64,000 nucleotides of DNA, from contig NZ_JQKW01000013.1 of assembly GCF_000746255.1 (NCBI RefSeq), forward strand, positions 1-64,000, read 5' to 3'. The notes beneath the pieces were generated by a model. It had not been told where the DNA came from. It did no database searches and saw nothing but the letters and a program-made list of their open reading frames with translations. The stretch comes from Thermodesulfobacterium hydrogeniphilum. GTDB taxonomy: Bacteria; Desulfobacterota; Thermodesulfobacteria; Thermodesulfobacteriales; Thermodesulfobacteriaceae. A program made the translations under genes and the position numbers. This document shows, one piece after another, positions 1 to 8,428 of the stretch. Position 1 is the first letter of the stretch; each line of letters opens with the position of its first letter.

Positions 1-910
1 ACCAGCTATCACGGGACTCGATTAGCTTTTCACTCCTACCCACAGCTCATCCGAGGAGTTTTAACCCTCCACCGGTTCGGGCCTCCAGTGGGGTTTAACC
101 CACCTTCACCCTGGCCATGGGTAGATCGTCCCGCTTCGGGTCTGCCGCCAGCGACTTAACGCCCTATTCGGACTCGCTTTCGCTACGGCTCCGCCTCAAC
201 GGCTTAGCCTTGCCGCTGACGACAACTCCCGGGCTCATTATGCAAAAGGCACGCCGTCAGGGAGCAAAGCTCCCCTCCGACCGCTTGTAGGCTGGCGGTT
301 TCAGGTTCTATTTCACTCCCCCCCCGGGGGTCTTTTCACCTTTCCCTCACGGTACTAGTGCACTATCGGTGTGCGGGTAGTATTTAGCCTTGGAGGGTGG
401 TCCCCCCTGATTCACACGGGATTCCTCGTGTCCCGTGCTACTCGGGATCTACACCCAGGGAGACCGCTCCCTTTTCGCCTACGGGGCTTTCACCCTCTCT
501 GGCGGGCCATTCCAGGCGCCTTCGGCTAAAGGAGCGGTTTTGTAACTCCCCGAGGAGTCCGTGGCCTCCTCCGGTGTAGTCCCACGACCCCAGACAGGCA
601 ACGCCCACGGGCTTAGACACCTGCCTGGTTTAGGCTCCTCCCCTTTCGCTCGCCGCTACTCAGGGAATCTCGGTTGATTTCTTTTCCTCGGGGTACTGAG
701 ATGTTTCACTTCCCCCGGTCTCGCCTCCATGGGCTTTTAACCCATGGATACCTGGGCATTCCCCCAGGTGGGTTTCCCCATTCGGGCATCCCCGGATCAA
801 CGCCTGTTTGCGGCTCCCCGGGGCTTATCGCAGCTTACCACGCCCTTCATCGCCTCCCGCACCCGAGGCATCCACCGCCAGCCCTTAGTAGCTTGGCTAC
901 AGTAACCAGC
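1..910 (-). rRNA. 23S ribosomal RNA, 5' part (cut by left edge)
   Basis: The plus strand is the reverse complement of conserved 23S domain I/II sequence. Near the 5' end the minus strand reads AGCTACTAAGGGC followed by GGTGGATGCC, the usual start of bacterial 23S. About 900 nt of the 5' portion is present and the rest, with any 5S gene, lies left of the window. The mature 5' end is placed near 905-912 by comparison with the E. coli start, so it is approximate. The segment is much richer in GC than the protein genes, as expected for a thermophile rRNA. Small ORFs here (for example 397-579 and 674-955) are not genes. Confidence 0.95.
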
Positions 911-940
911 TTAAAGATACCAAAGGATACCTCTATTCAC

Positions 941-953
941 TTGTCAAAGATCT
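941..953 (-). promoter_or_regulatory. boxA-like antitermination site before 23S
   Basis: The minus strand reads AGATCTTTGACAA, close to the boxA consensus (TGYTCTTTRAMAA), about 35 nt upstream of the 23S 5' end. NusB/S10 binding at boxA supports rRNA antitermination in known systems. Two near-identical copies lie before tRNA-Ile and before 16S, which strengthens the call. Confidence 0.6.
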
Positions 954-960
954 AAATTAT

Positions 961-984
961 CCACCACTTATCTTTAAGTGGTGG
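961..984. repeat. Hairpin overlapping the tRNA-Ala 3' end
   Basis: A perfect 10-bp inverted repeat: CCACCACTTA (961-970), 4-nt loop, TAAGTGGTGG (975-984). In the transcript its 5' arm contains the last six nucleotides of tRNA-Ala (CCACCA). The hairpin and the mature tRNA acceptor end are therefore alternative pairings. It may be a processing signal or a spacer stem; function is not known. Confidence 0.8.
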
Positions 985-1054
985 AGGTGAACGGATTCGA
1001 ACCGTCGACCTCCGGCGTGCAAAGCCGGCGCTCTCCCAGCTGAGCTACACCCCC
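979..1054 (-). tRNA. tRNA-Ala (anticodon TGC)
   Basis: 76 nt including an encoded CCA. The acceptor GGGGGTG pairs with CACCTCC (one G-T wobble). The anticodon stem-loop carries TTTGCAC, giving TGC, which reads GCN alanine codons. It lies in the 16S-23S spacer after tRNA-Ile, the classic order 16S-Ile-Ala-23S, and is co-transcribed with the rRNAs. Confidence 0.97.
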
Positions 1055-1059
1055 ACTCT

Positions 1060-1092
1060 TCCTCCTAAACCCATTCTCTAAAAATAAGAGAA

Positions 1093-1106
<14 letters not shown>
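1060..1106. repeat. 20-bp inverted repeat copying the tRNA-Ile 3' end
   Basis: The arms are 1060-1079 and 1087-1106 with a 7-nt loop. They match at 18 of 20 positions; the two differences become G-U wobbles in the minus-strand RNA, so a continuous 20-bp stem is possible. One arm contains the T-arm 3' strand, acceptor 3' strand and discriminator of tRNA-Ile (1093-1106); the other lies in the spacer before tRNA-Ala. Forming this stem would disrupt the tRNA-Ile acceptor stem. It may be an inverted partial duplication or a processing/folding switch. Confidence 0.85.
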
Positions 1107-1168
<62 letters not shown>

Positions 1169-1187
1169 GTAATCCGTTCACCAATAT

Positions 1188-1200
1188 TTTTCAAAGATCA
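1188..1200 (-). promoter_or_regulatory. boxA-like antitermination site in the 16S-tRNA spacer
   Basis: The minus strand reads TGATCTTTGAAAA, identical over 13 nt to the copy at 2916-2928 upstream of 16S and close to the bacterial boxA consensus. Its position just after 16S and before tRNA-Ile fits the spacer boxA of other rRNA operons. Confidence 0.65.
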
Positions 1201-1210
1201 AAAATTTATA

Positions 1211-1234
1211 TTGAATAGCGCCTGCTCAGGACCC
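1211..1234 (-). other. 3' arm of the pre-16S processing stem
   Basis: TTGAATAGCGCCTG plus GGACCC, separated by 4 nt, is complementary to 2892-2915 on the other side of 16S. Together they give a 14-bp and a 6-bp helix around a 4x4 internal loop. Flanking helices of this kind are RNase III substrates that release the 16S precursor (established for rRNA operons). Confidence 0.85.
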
Positions 1235-1249
1235 TATATTTTCTCCTTA

Positions 1250-2826
<1,577 letters not shown>

Positions 2827-2842
2827 ACTTCCCGGCTCATAC

Positions 2843-2866
2843 GCACCTACTGTTGACAGTAGGTGC
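2843..2866. repeat. rRNA leader hairpin 1
   Basis: GCACCTACTG (2843-2852), loop TTGA, CAGTAGGTGC (2857-2866): a perfect 10-bp stem just upstream of the mature 16S 5' end. It is probably part of the folded leader that is removed during processing. Confidence 0.8.
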
Positions 2867-2868
2867 GG

Positions 2869-2893
2869 CCGCAAGTTTTCAAATAACTTGCGG
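2869..2893. repeat. rRNA leader hairpin 2
   Basis: CCGCAAGT (2869-2876) pairs with ACTTGCGG (2886-2893) around a 9-nt loop. It lies between hairpin 1 and the 5' arm of the processing stem and forms part of the compact 16S leader. Confidence 0.75.
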
Positions 2894-2915
2894 GTCCCTC
2901 ACAGGCGCTATTCAA
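2892..2915 (-). other. 5' arm of the pre-16S processing stem
   Basis: GGGTCC, 4 nt, then CAGGCGCTATTCAA, complementary to 1211-1234 downstream of 16S. It is the 5' half of the probable RNase III stem enclosing 16S. Confidence 0.85.
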
Positions 2916-2928
2916 TTTTCAAAGATCA
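2916..2928 (-). promoter_or_regulatory. boxA-like antitermination site in the rRNA leader
   Basis: The minus strand reads TGATCTTTGAAAA between the promoters and the 16S processing stem, the canonical leader position for boxA. It is identical to the spacer copy at 1188-1200. Confidence 0.7.
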
Positions 2929-2950
2929 TTCTCTTATCGTTAACAACTAT

Positions 2951-2980
2951 ATAATTTAAAACAAAAGTTATTTCTGTCAA
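2951..2980 (-). promoter_or_regulatory. Probable rRNA promoter (proximal)
   Basis: A perfect -35 TTGACA (complement of 2975-2980), an 18-nt spacer, and -10 AATTAT (complement of 2951-2956, four of six consensus bases). The start would be near 2943, just before the leader boxA. Confidence 0.55.
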
Positions 2981-3045
2981 GACCTTTTTTGAAAAATTTA
3001 AAAATTTATTTTAAAAGAACAAATAACTCCTATTTCAAATATTGA

Positions 3046-3073
3046 ATGATAACACAATCAATCAATTTGTCAA
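3046..3073 (-). promoter_or_regulatory. Probable rRNA promoter (distal)
   Basis: -35 TTGACA (complement of 3068-3073), a 16-nt spacer, and -10 TATCAT (complement of 3046-3051, five of six). The -35 lies inside the palindrome at 3066-3094. A weaker third copy, TTGACA-N16-TAAATT, lies at 3250-3277. Tandem promoters are normal for rRNA operons. Confidence 0.6.
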
Positions 3074-3094
3074 CCCAAAATTTTGGTTGACAAA
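3066..3094. repeat. Palindrome overlapping the rRNA promoter -35
   Basis: TTTGTCAACC (3066-3075) and GGTTGACAAA (3085-3094) are perfect inverted arms around a 9-nt AT-rich core. The left arm contains the -35 of the distal rRNA promoter. It could be an operator or simply two opposed -35 boxes; no regulator is identifiable. Confidence 0.6.
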
Positions 3095-3102
3095 CAAATT
3101 AT

Positions 3103-3133
3103 CCTTCCCTCCTAACCCCTCGCAGAGGGAAGG
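3103..3133. repeat. Hairpin upstream of the rRNA promoters
   Basis: CCTTCCCTC (3103-3111) pairs with GAGGGAAGG (3125-3133) around a 13-nt loop. It lies between the distal rRNA promoter and the chrA-type gene. No T tract follows on either strand, so it is not a clear terminator. I see no gene in 3134-3304; a weak promoter-like match lies at 3250-3277. Confidence 0.5.
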
Positions 3134-3304
3134 GAATTATGTTTTATTTCTCAAGCTATTGGATAGCTTATCTAAAAATCTTGGCTTTTCAAGAGTTTCA
3201 CGGAAAATTTATTATTTAACAATTTAAAAGATCAACTAAGCAGAAATAAAATTTAATGTAAACTTTTAATCTGTCAAGAGGGGTTTGTTTTTTTATAAAA
3301 AATA

Positions 3305-4456
3305 CTAAAAGGGAACAAAAAAAGACAAAATTACAGTAAAAGCAACTATCCACAAAATATTTACCCTTTTTAAAAGTGCTAATGTTAAAGCTGAAGCAAA
3401 AATTATCTTAAATAAATTCCAATCAATTCCTCCTATAAATTTTAGTTCTGCAAACAGTAGTAGTCCTGAAAAAGAAGCAATCAGTCCTCTTTTGGCTCTT
3501 ACGAACCAAACTGAATGGCGAATCTTTGACTGGAGTTCTGAAGCAATAAAAATTATTACAAAAGAAGGAGTAAAAATTGAAATAGTGGCAACAATAGCAC
3601 CTATAATTCCTAAGGTATAAAAACCAACAAAAGTTGCAGTAATAATTATTGGGCCAGGTGTAATCTGTCCCAAAGCTATACCATCCATAAATACAGTTTT
3701 ACTCATCCAACCATACTTATCAACAACTTCACTTACCATAAGGGGTAAAGAAGCATACCCTCCTCCAAAAGCAAAAGCATCTACTTTCATCATAACAAAG
3801 GAAAGATTAAAATATTTTGGAAAAAATATGTACAAAATTCCCAGGCAACAAAATGGAAAAAGACTAAGTAAAAAAATCCTTTTCCAATTAATAATAAAAA
3901 GATCCTCTTGAGAGGCTATACCTTTATCTTTAAATATTAAAAGCGAAAACAAAAAGCAGGTAAAAATTATTAAAAATGGATTTACACCTAAGGAAAAAAG
4001 AATAAAAGCCAAAAAAGCTATGCTTACCTCTTTTACTTTCCGAGAAATTGGCAAAAAGAAATCAAAAAAAGCTTTTGCAACAATTGCAACAACTGCAACT
4101 CTTAAGGCTTTAAATATTTGAGCAACCTGAGGCAGATGCTGATGAGTAGTATAAACCCAGGAAAGCACTAATATTAGCAAAAATGCAGGCAAAACAAAAC
4201 CTAAAAAACTACATAAACCTCCTAAAATGCCTCTTAATTTAAGCCCTACATAGGTAGCTACTTGAAGAGCAGTAGCTCCGGGAACTGCCTGAGCAATAGC
4301 TACACCTTCTTTAAATTCTCCTTCCTTTATCCATTTTTTTTGTCGCACAGAAAGATCTTTAATATACGCAACCATAGCAGGCCCACCAAAAGCACCAGCA
4401 CCTAACTTTAAAAAAGAAAAAAATATCTCCCAAAGCGAATACTTCTTTTCCTCCAC
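3305..4456 (-). CDS. chrA: Chromate transporter family protein (ChrA/CHR)
   Basis: A 383-residue polytopic membrane protein of the CHR family, whose characterised members export chromate by proton-linked transport. Two homologous halves are visible. The N-terminal half has LGAGAFGGPAMVAY near residue 18 and a VPGATALQVA motif. The C-terminal half has AFAFGGGYASLPLM near residue 225 and ITPGPIIITA. The long two-domain form matches characterised ChrA. The start is GTG with GGAG about 8 nt upstream. It stands alone between the rRNA operon and a TauE permease. The real substrate may be another oxyanion; that is not visible from sequence. Confidence 0.88.
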   Translation of the reverse strand: MEEKKYSLWEIFFSFLKLGAGAFGGPAMVAYIKDLSVRQKKWIKEGEFKEGVAIAQAVPGATALQVATYVGLKLRGILGGLCSFLGFVLPAFLLILVLSWVYTTHQHLPQVAQIFKALRVAVVAIVAKAFFDFFLPISRKVKEVSIAFLAFILFSLGVNPFLIIFTCFLFSLLIFKDKGIASQEDLFIINWKRIFLLSLFPFCCLGILYIFFPKYFNLSFVMMKVDAFAFGGGYASLPLMVSEVVDKYGWMSKTVFMDGIALGQITPGPIIITATFVGFYTLGIIGAIVATISIFTPSFVIIFIASELQSKIRHSVWFVRAKRGLIASFSGLLLFAELKFIGGIDWNLFKIIFASALTLALLKRVNILWIVAFTVILSFFVPF

Positions 4457-4518
4457 CTCTGTCTCCTCTCGCTTTTATCCGTTTTTTAGCAAAATACTTT
4501 GGTAAAAAGGATTATTCT

Positions 4519-4545
4519 ATTATACTACATAATTTTGAAAACAAG
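4519..4545 (-). promoter_or_regulatory. Possible promoter of chrA
   Basis: A perfect -10 TATAAT (complement of 4519-4524) lies about 60 nt upstream of the chrA start. The best -35 candidate is CTTGTT at 15 nt (4540-4545), which is weak. The rest of the 253-nt gap to the next gene holds no recognisable gene. Confidence 0.4.
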
Positions 4546-4709
4546 GGGCAGGAAAAAATTGCACCTTTTGTTAATTATATCATCATAAGTAATACAAAAT
4601 TTTCAAATCTTTCCATTACAACCTGTAGAGAGAATCTGCCTGAATTTGCAACTCTTCAAAAATGCGACAGAAGCTTTCTTATCCTATAAAATTCAGTTAA
4701 AAAATTTCG

Positions 4710-5453
4710 TTAAAATTTAACATACTTTAAGAAAAATTTTATACCAAGAATAAAAAACAGGATGCCTAAGAGTTTTTTTACCTGCTGAGGTTTTAGGTAA
4801 CGGTGGGTAATATAAGAGGCAATGTAACCTGCAATTAAAGACGGTATTGCTGCAAAAAGAAGTATCATCCAATCTACACTTCCCATCTTCCAATAAGCAA
4901 GAAATCCTGTAAAAGAAGAAAAAGGAACTACGAATGCAGTGGTTACAGCAACTTTTTTGGGATTATATCCCAGAAGGATAAGAAAAGGTGAAATCAGCCC
5001 ACCTCCTCCCACTCCAAGAAATCCAGATACAAATCCTGCAATAGCACCAATAAGCACAGGATAAAAGATAGAGGTTTCTTCTTTAAATACAGCTTTTTTT
5101 GGAACATACACCATTGTTCCTGCAAAAAAAAGAAAGGCAGTAAAAGCTATGGCTACGATTTTTTCAGGAAAGAGGTGCGATGCATAAGCTCCTATGGGAG
5201 AACAGGCAATAGAAGAAAGTATAAGGGGAAGGGCAAGTTTAAAATCAACCAAGCCTTTTTTTAGATTATAAAAGGTAGCAGAACCTGTTGACATAAAGTT
5301 TGCAAAAAGTCCTGTAGGACGCGCTATAGCAAAGGGAATACCGAGAAACACAAGTATAGGGACAATGGCAACCGCTGCCCCGACCCCCCCAAGGGCAAAT
5401 AAAAAAGAAAAACTAAAACATACTCCAGCTACTTCTAAATAATGTGCAAGCAT
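4710..5453 (-). CDS. TauE/SafE family sulfite/anion permease
   Basis: 247 residues, about 7-8 hydrophobic segments, in the TauE/SafE (formerly DUF81) family, whose members move sulfite, sulfoacetate or related anions across the inner membrane. The two-repeat structure is visible: GGVGAAVAIVPIL near residue 22 and GFLGVGGGGLISPFLILLGY near residue 143. An AGGGA-type ribosome site precedes the ATG. Next to it lie a decayed FmdE gene and a rhodanese gene on the same strand, consistent with a sulfur-related neighbourhood. The substrate cannot be assigned. Confidence 0.88.
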   Translation of the reverse strand: MLAHYLEVAGVCFSFSFLFALGGVGAAVAIVPILVFLGIPFAIARPTGLFANFMSTGSATFYNLKKGLVDFKLALPLILSSIACSPIGAYASHLFPEKIVAIAFTAFLFFAGTMVYVPKKAVFKEETSIFYPVLIGAIAGFVSGFLGVGGGGLISPFLILLGYNPKKVAVTTAFVVPFSSFTGFLAYWKMGSVDWMILLFAAIPSLIAGYIASYITHRYLKPQQVKKLLGILFFILGIKFFLKYVKF

Positions 5454-5476
5454 GACATCCCTCCATAGGCGATGTG

Positions 5477-5780
5477 TTAAATGCTAAAATATCCTCTACC
5501 AGAGCCTCTAAGATAATATTTACCCATAAAAGCTGTTTGGGTAATTCTATTCCTTATCTCAGAATTAATTTTAATTGTACAATCAGTTGCATATTGAAGC
5601 CTGTCTAAAAAACATACAGCTCATAGGTATATCAAGTCTCAATAATTACATAAAGTTTCATATTTTTATTTTATTAGCATCAAGTTTATCTAAAGCAATA
5701 ACCCCAGCTCTAAAACCAAGAGTGGAAATCCAGCATTTATGTCTGTGAAATTCGAACATTTTTTTCAAGTTCTTTTTTAA
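5477..5780 (-). pseudogene. Decayed FmdE-family protein gene
   Basis: The minus strand from 5759 reads MFEFHRHKCWISTLGFRAG then VIALDKL before a stop at 5658. This matches the FmdE-family opening FHGHxCPxxxLGxRAG. After a frameshift the sequence KLYVIIE appears, then a stop, then another frame reads AVCFLDRLQYATDCT, matching the family core (DACxVDxIQxxTGCT). At least two frameshifts and internal stops separate these pieces, and key residues are changed (HGH to HRH, CP to CW). FmdE-domain proteins are zinc/redox-linked proteins first found beside formylmethanofuran dehydrogenase. The remnant lies between the TauE and rhodanese genes and fills the 340-nt gap. Confidence 0.75.
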
Positions 5781-5795
5781 TTACCTGTTAATTTT

Positions 5796-6182
5796 TTAAC
5801 CGTTACACAATTTTTTTACATAAGGAGGCTTAAAAATGCTTGCAAGCTCCGAAGATGTAGCATCTAAAATCTTTACCTTGTCAAAACCCTCGGTTAATAG
5901 AAAGAGATATGCCATAGTAGCCCTTATTTTCCCCGGACAAAACACAGCTATCTCTTTATCCTTAGGAATCTCTTCCAAACGCTCAGGGAGTTCTTTTAAA
6001 GGAATGTTTAATCCAAAAGGAAATTTCAAATAATTCAATTCTACCTCTTCTCTTACATCAAGAAGAACTACTTCATTTTTTAACAGCTTCTCCTTAAACT
6101 CCTGAAGCAAAATTTTAAATATCCCACTTGCAAAAAAATTAAGATCCATCTTTTTTAATACCTCTTTTATATCTTTGCTCAT
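5796..6182 (-). CDS. Rhodanese-domain protein
   Basis: A 128-residue cytoplasmic protein with one rhodanese (sulfurtransferase) domain from about residue 35. LLDVREEVE opens the domain and CPGKIRA supplies the catalytic cysteine in a C-x4-R active loop, suited to carrying a persulfide. The N-terminal ~30 residues form a helical extension. A strong AAAGGAGGT site precedes the ATG. It has its own promoter with two operator-like repeats (6234-6261 and 6212-6226), so expression is probably regulated. Role in sulfur transfer is inferred from the family; partner unknown. Confidence 0.87.
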   Translation of the reverse strand: MSKDIKEVLKKMDLNFFASGIFKILLQEFKEKLLKNEVVLLDVREEVELNYLKFPFGLNIPLKELPERLEEIPKDKEIAVFCPGKIRATMAYLFLLTEGFDKVKILDATSSELASIFKPPYVKKLCNG

Positions 6183-6211
6183 GACATACCTCCTTTAAAA
6201 CTGTCTTTTAT

Positions 6212-6226
6212 TGGGAATCATTTTCA
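6212..6226 (-). promoter_or_regulatory. Fur/PerR-like box downstream of the rhodanese promoter
   Basis: The minus strand reads TGAAAATGATTCCCA. It matches 11 of 14 arm positions of the 7-1-7 Fur/PerR inverted repeat TGATAAT-n-ATTATCA. It lies just after the predicted transcription start, where a bound repressor would block initiation. No regulator gene is nearby, so this is a candidate only. Confidence 0.4.
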
Positions 6227-6233
6227 ACTTAAA

Positions 6234-6261
6234 AATATATAGCTATTTAGCTAAATGTCAA
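6234..6261 (-). promoter_or_regulatory. Rhodanese promoter with internal operator-like repeat
   Basis: -35 TTGACA (complement of 6256-6261), a 16-nt spacer, and -10 TATATT (complement of 6234-6239, five of six). The spacer holds a perfect inverted repeat TAGCTA-TT-TAGCTA (6240-6253), the position where many dimeric repressors bind. Confidence 0.65.
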
Positions 6262-6334
6262 GAAAGAGTAGTATCTACCTATTTGTGTAAATTTTTTTAT
6301 TCCTTCAACCTTAAGCGGGATTTTTGGTTTTAAC

Positions 6335-6363
6335 TTGTCAAAAAATAAAAATTATCATAAATT
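6335..6363 (+). promoter_or_regulatory. Possible promoter giving a near-leaderless mRNA
   Basis: TTGTCA (6335-6340), a 17-nt spacer, TAAATT (6358-6363). The expected start is near 6370, only a couple of bases before the ATG at 6372, and no Shine-Dalgarno is present. Confidence 0.4.
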
Positions 6364-6371
6364 TTATAATC

Positions 6372-7139
6372 ATGAGTGAAATTATTTTTCTTGGAACAGC
6401 AGGAGCAAGGTATGTCGTAGCTAAACAACTTAGAGCCTCAGCAGGAACACTTATAAAAATTGAAGATTCTTACCTTCTTTTAGATCCAGGTCCAGGAACT
6501 CTTGTTTATCTTGCTAAAAGAAAAATTCCTTTACAAAAAATTAATACCATTTTGGTATCTCATCAACATTTAGACCATTCTGCAGATTTAAATATAATGG
6601 TAGATGCTATTACAGAAGGAGGATTTAAAAAAAGAGGAACTGTATTTTTGACAGAAAGCTCTCTAAAAGAACATATCCTTCTTCCCTATTTACAGCCCTT
6701 TTTATACCGACTTGAAATTTTAAAACCTTATACCTTTTTTGAAAACCCACCGTTTAAATTTAAAACTTCTTGTGAGTTAAAACATACTGCTGAAAATTAT
6801 GGTTTTCTTTTTTATCTTCCTGAAGGAAAAATTTTAGGATTTCTTACAGATACAGCCTATTTTGAAGAACTTTCTGAAGAATTTAAAGATGCCCAAATTC
6901 TTGTAATAAATACTGTTCGTTATACCCCTAAGGAAGGGGTTTTACATATGAGTATTCCTGATATTAAAAAACTTTTAACTAAAATTAAACCAGAAACTGT
7001 TATTCTCACTCATTTTGGAATGACTATGCTAAAAGCTAATCCTTTTAAAGTAGCTAAAGACTTAAGTAAGGAGTTAAATTTAAATATAATTGCTGCTTAT
7101 GATGGAATGAAATTAAATATTGAAAAGGAGCCGAAATAA
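6372..7139 (+). CDS. MBL-fold metallo-hydrolase (RNase Z-like)
   Basis: A 255-residue cytoplasmic metallo-beta-lactamase-fold protein. The metal site is plain: SHQHLDHSAD (HxHxDH) near residue 70, FLTDTAY near 155, and THFGMTM near 219 supply further ligands. Architecture resembles the RNase Z/phosphodiesterase branch, but the substrate is unknown. I chose ATG 6372 because the fold begins right there (MSEIIFLGTAGAR); an upstream TTG at 6324 would add a non-conserved tail. No ribosome site is visible, and the promoter spacing suggests a near-leaderless message. The last codons and stop lie inside a terminator hairpin. Confidence 0.85.
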   Translation: MSEIIFLGTAGARYVVAKQLRASAGTLIKIEDSYLLLDPGPGTLVYLAKRKIPLQKINTILVSHQHLDHSADLNIMVDAITEGGFKKRGTVFLTESSLKEHILLPYLQPFLYRLEILKPYTFFENPPFKFKTSCELKHTAENYGFLFYLPEGKILGFLTDTAYFEELSEEFKDAQILVINTVRYTPKEGVLHMSIPDIKKLLTKIKPETVILTHFGMTMLKANPFKVAKDLSKELNLNIIAAYDGMKLNIEKEPK

Positions 7140-7149
7140 TTCGGCTCCT
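7126..7149 (-). terminator. Terminator hairpin between convergent genes
   Basis: AGGAGCCGAA (7126-7135) and TTCGGCTCCT (7140-7149) form a perfect 10-bp stem with a 4-nt loop. In the minus direction it is followed by TTTTCAATATTT, so it works best for the acetate-type transporter gene. The loop holds most of the TAA stop of the MBL gene. Confidence 0.75.
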
Positions 7150-7160
7150 GATAAACCCTC

Positions 7161-7703
7161 TTAAGATCCTTTTGCTTCAGAGAATATTTGTGAAAAAGCT
7201 ACATATATAGCTAAGGAACCGCATATAATACCTTCAATTCCTGCAATTTTACCAATCAAGGCATTACCAGTAGCTTCTTTAATAGCAAGCAAAAAGAATA
7301 AAATCCATAAAGTTATAAAAACAAGTTGAAGGCCCATGTTATGCTTTCCTATAAGAAGAGCTATCCACATTAAAAAAGTAAAAATTCCCCACATAATAAG
7401 ATAAGCAACTATAGCCTCTTTAGCAGGACCAACCCACCAGCCAAGTTTGCTCATTAACAATAATCCAACCAAAGTTTCCCAAAATAATCCATAAGATAAA
7501 AAAGCTGTTGTACCAAAAGTGTTACCCTTAACCCATTCCATAATTCCAACTATTATCTGAGCAAGTCCACCATAAAAAATTCCCATAGCTAAAACCATTG
7601 TCCCTAAAGGAAAAATTCCAGCATTGTGCAAATTAAGCAAAACTGTAGTCATACCAAATGCTGTAAGACCTAAAGGTGCAGGATTAGCTAATCTGTTTCC
7701 CAT
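7161..7703 (-). CDS. Acetate/succinate transporter family protein (GPR1/FUN34/YaaH)
   Basis: A 180-residue inner-membrane protein with six hydrophobic segments. The family signature NPAPLGL is at residues 7-13, followed by AFGMTTVLLNLHNAG. E. coli SatP, the best known member, carries acetate and succinate with protons. A perfect AAAGGAGGT site precedes the ATG. Transcription probably ends at the hairpin at 7126-7149. Acetate transport would fit the acetyl-CoA pathway genes at the right end of the window; that link is inference. Confidence 0.88.
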   Translation of the reverse strand: MGNRLANPAPLGLTAFGMTTVLLNLHNAGIFPLGTMVLAMGIFYGGLAQIIVGIMEWVKGNTFGTTAFLSYGLFWETLVGLLLMSKLGWWVGPAKEAIVAYLIMWGIFTFLMWIALLIGKHNMGLQLVFITLWILFFLLAIKEATGNALIGKIAGIEGIICGSLAIYVAFSQIFSEAKGS

Positions 7704-7825
7704 ACATCTACCTCCTTTTGTTTATTTTTATAAAATGGCTTTATAATAAAACAGATTAATTTGAAATAAAGAACTCTTTGTGAAATATTTCTCTTATAAA
7801 TTTAACCAACACTATAATTGAGAAA

Positions 7826-8410
7826 TTAGGATCTAATTTTAGATAAAATAAATTTTCTGAAAGTTTCTATTCCTTCTTTTTCTTTGCAGGAAGTTAAAAA
7901 TAAAGGGATTTTGGGATCAAGATTGAAGATTTTTTTGTATATTTCTATTTGTTTTTTAATTTCGTTTTTAGAAAGAGTATCTATTTTATTGAGAACTATA
8001 CAATAAGTTTTTTTGATAAAATTTACAAATTCTATAAGCTTTGTGTCCATAATATCTGGAGTTCTTCTTATATCAAAAATAAGAATCAATAAACGCAAAT
8101 CTCTTACGGCTTTTAAATAACCTTCAATTAAATACTTCCATTTTTTTTGCATTTTGGGAGAAACCTTAGCAAAACCGTATCCAGGAAGATCAACCAAGTA
8201 AAAAAGATAGTCAACCCTGAAAAAATTTATAGCTTTAGTAAATCCAGGAGTTGAAGAGACTCTTGCTATATTTTTCCTATTTAAAAAAGCATTTATAAGA
8301 GAAGATTTCCCCACATTGGATCTACCTAAGAAAGCGATTTCTGGAAACTCTGGAGGGGGGAGATCTTTAAGATTGTATATGCTTTTTATAAATTCTATTT
8401 TTTTAAACAT
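7826..8410 (-). CDS. engB: Ribosome biogenesis GTPase EngB/YsxC
   Basis: A 194-residue Ras-like GTPase needed for assembly of the large ribosomal subunit in characterised bacteria. G1 is GRSNVGKSS at residues 29-37, G3 is DLPGYG near 74, G4 is NKID near 141, and TSCKEKEGI provides G5. Length and motif spacing match EngB. No Shine-Dalgarno is evident. The start lies only 18 nt after the mature 3' end of RNase P RNA, so it is probably transcribed as the tail of the rnpB transcript. Confidence 0.95.
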   Translation of the reverse strand: MFKKIEFIKSIYNLKDLPPPEFPEIAFLGRSNVGKSSLINAFLNRKNIARVSSTPGFTKAINFFRVDYLFYLVDLPGYGFAKVSPKMQKKWKYLIEGYLKAVRDLRLLILIFDIRRTPDIMDTKLIEFVNFIKKTYCIVLNKIDTLSKNEIKKQIEIYKKIFNLDPKIPLFLTSCKEKEGIETFRKFILSKIRS

Positions 8411-8428
8411 TGTTTTTAAATCAAAAAG

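Noticed and set aside
4457-4709. Possible gene remnant between chrA and tauE
   Set aside because: Short open pieces exist in several frames but none matches a family I know; only a -10 box is supportable.
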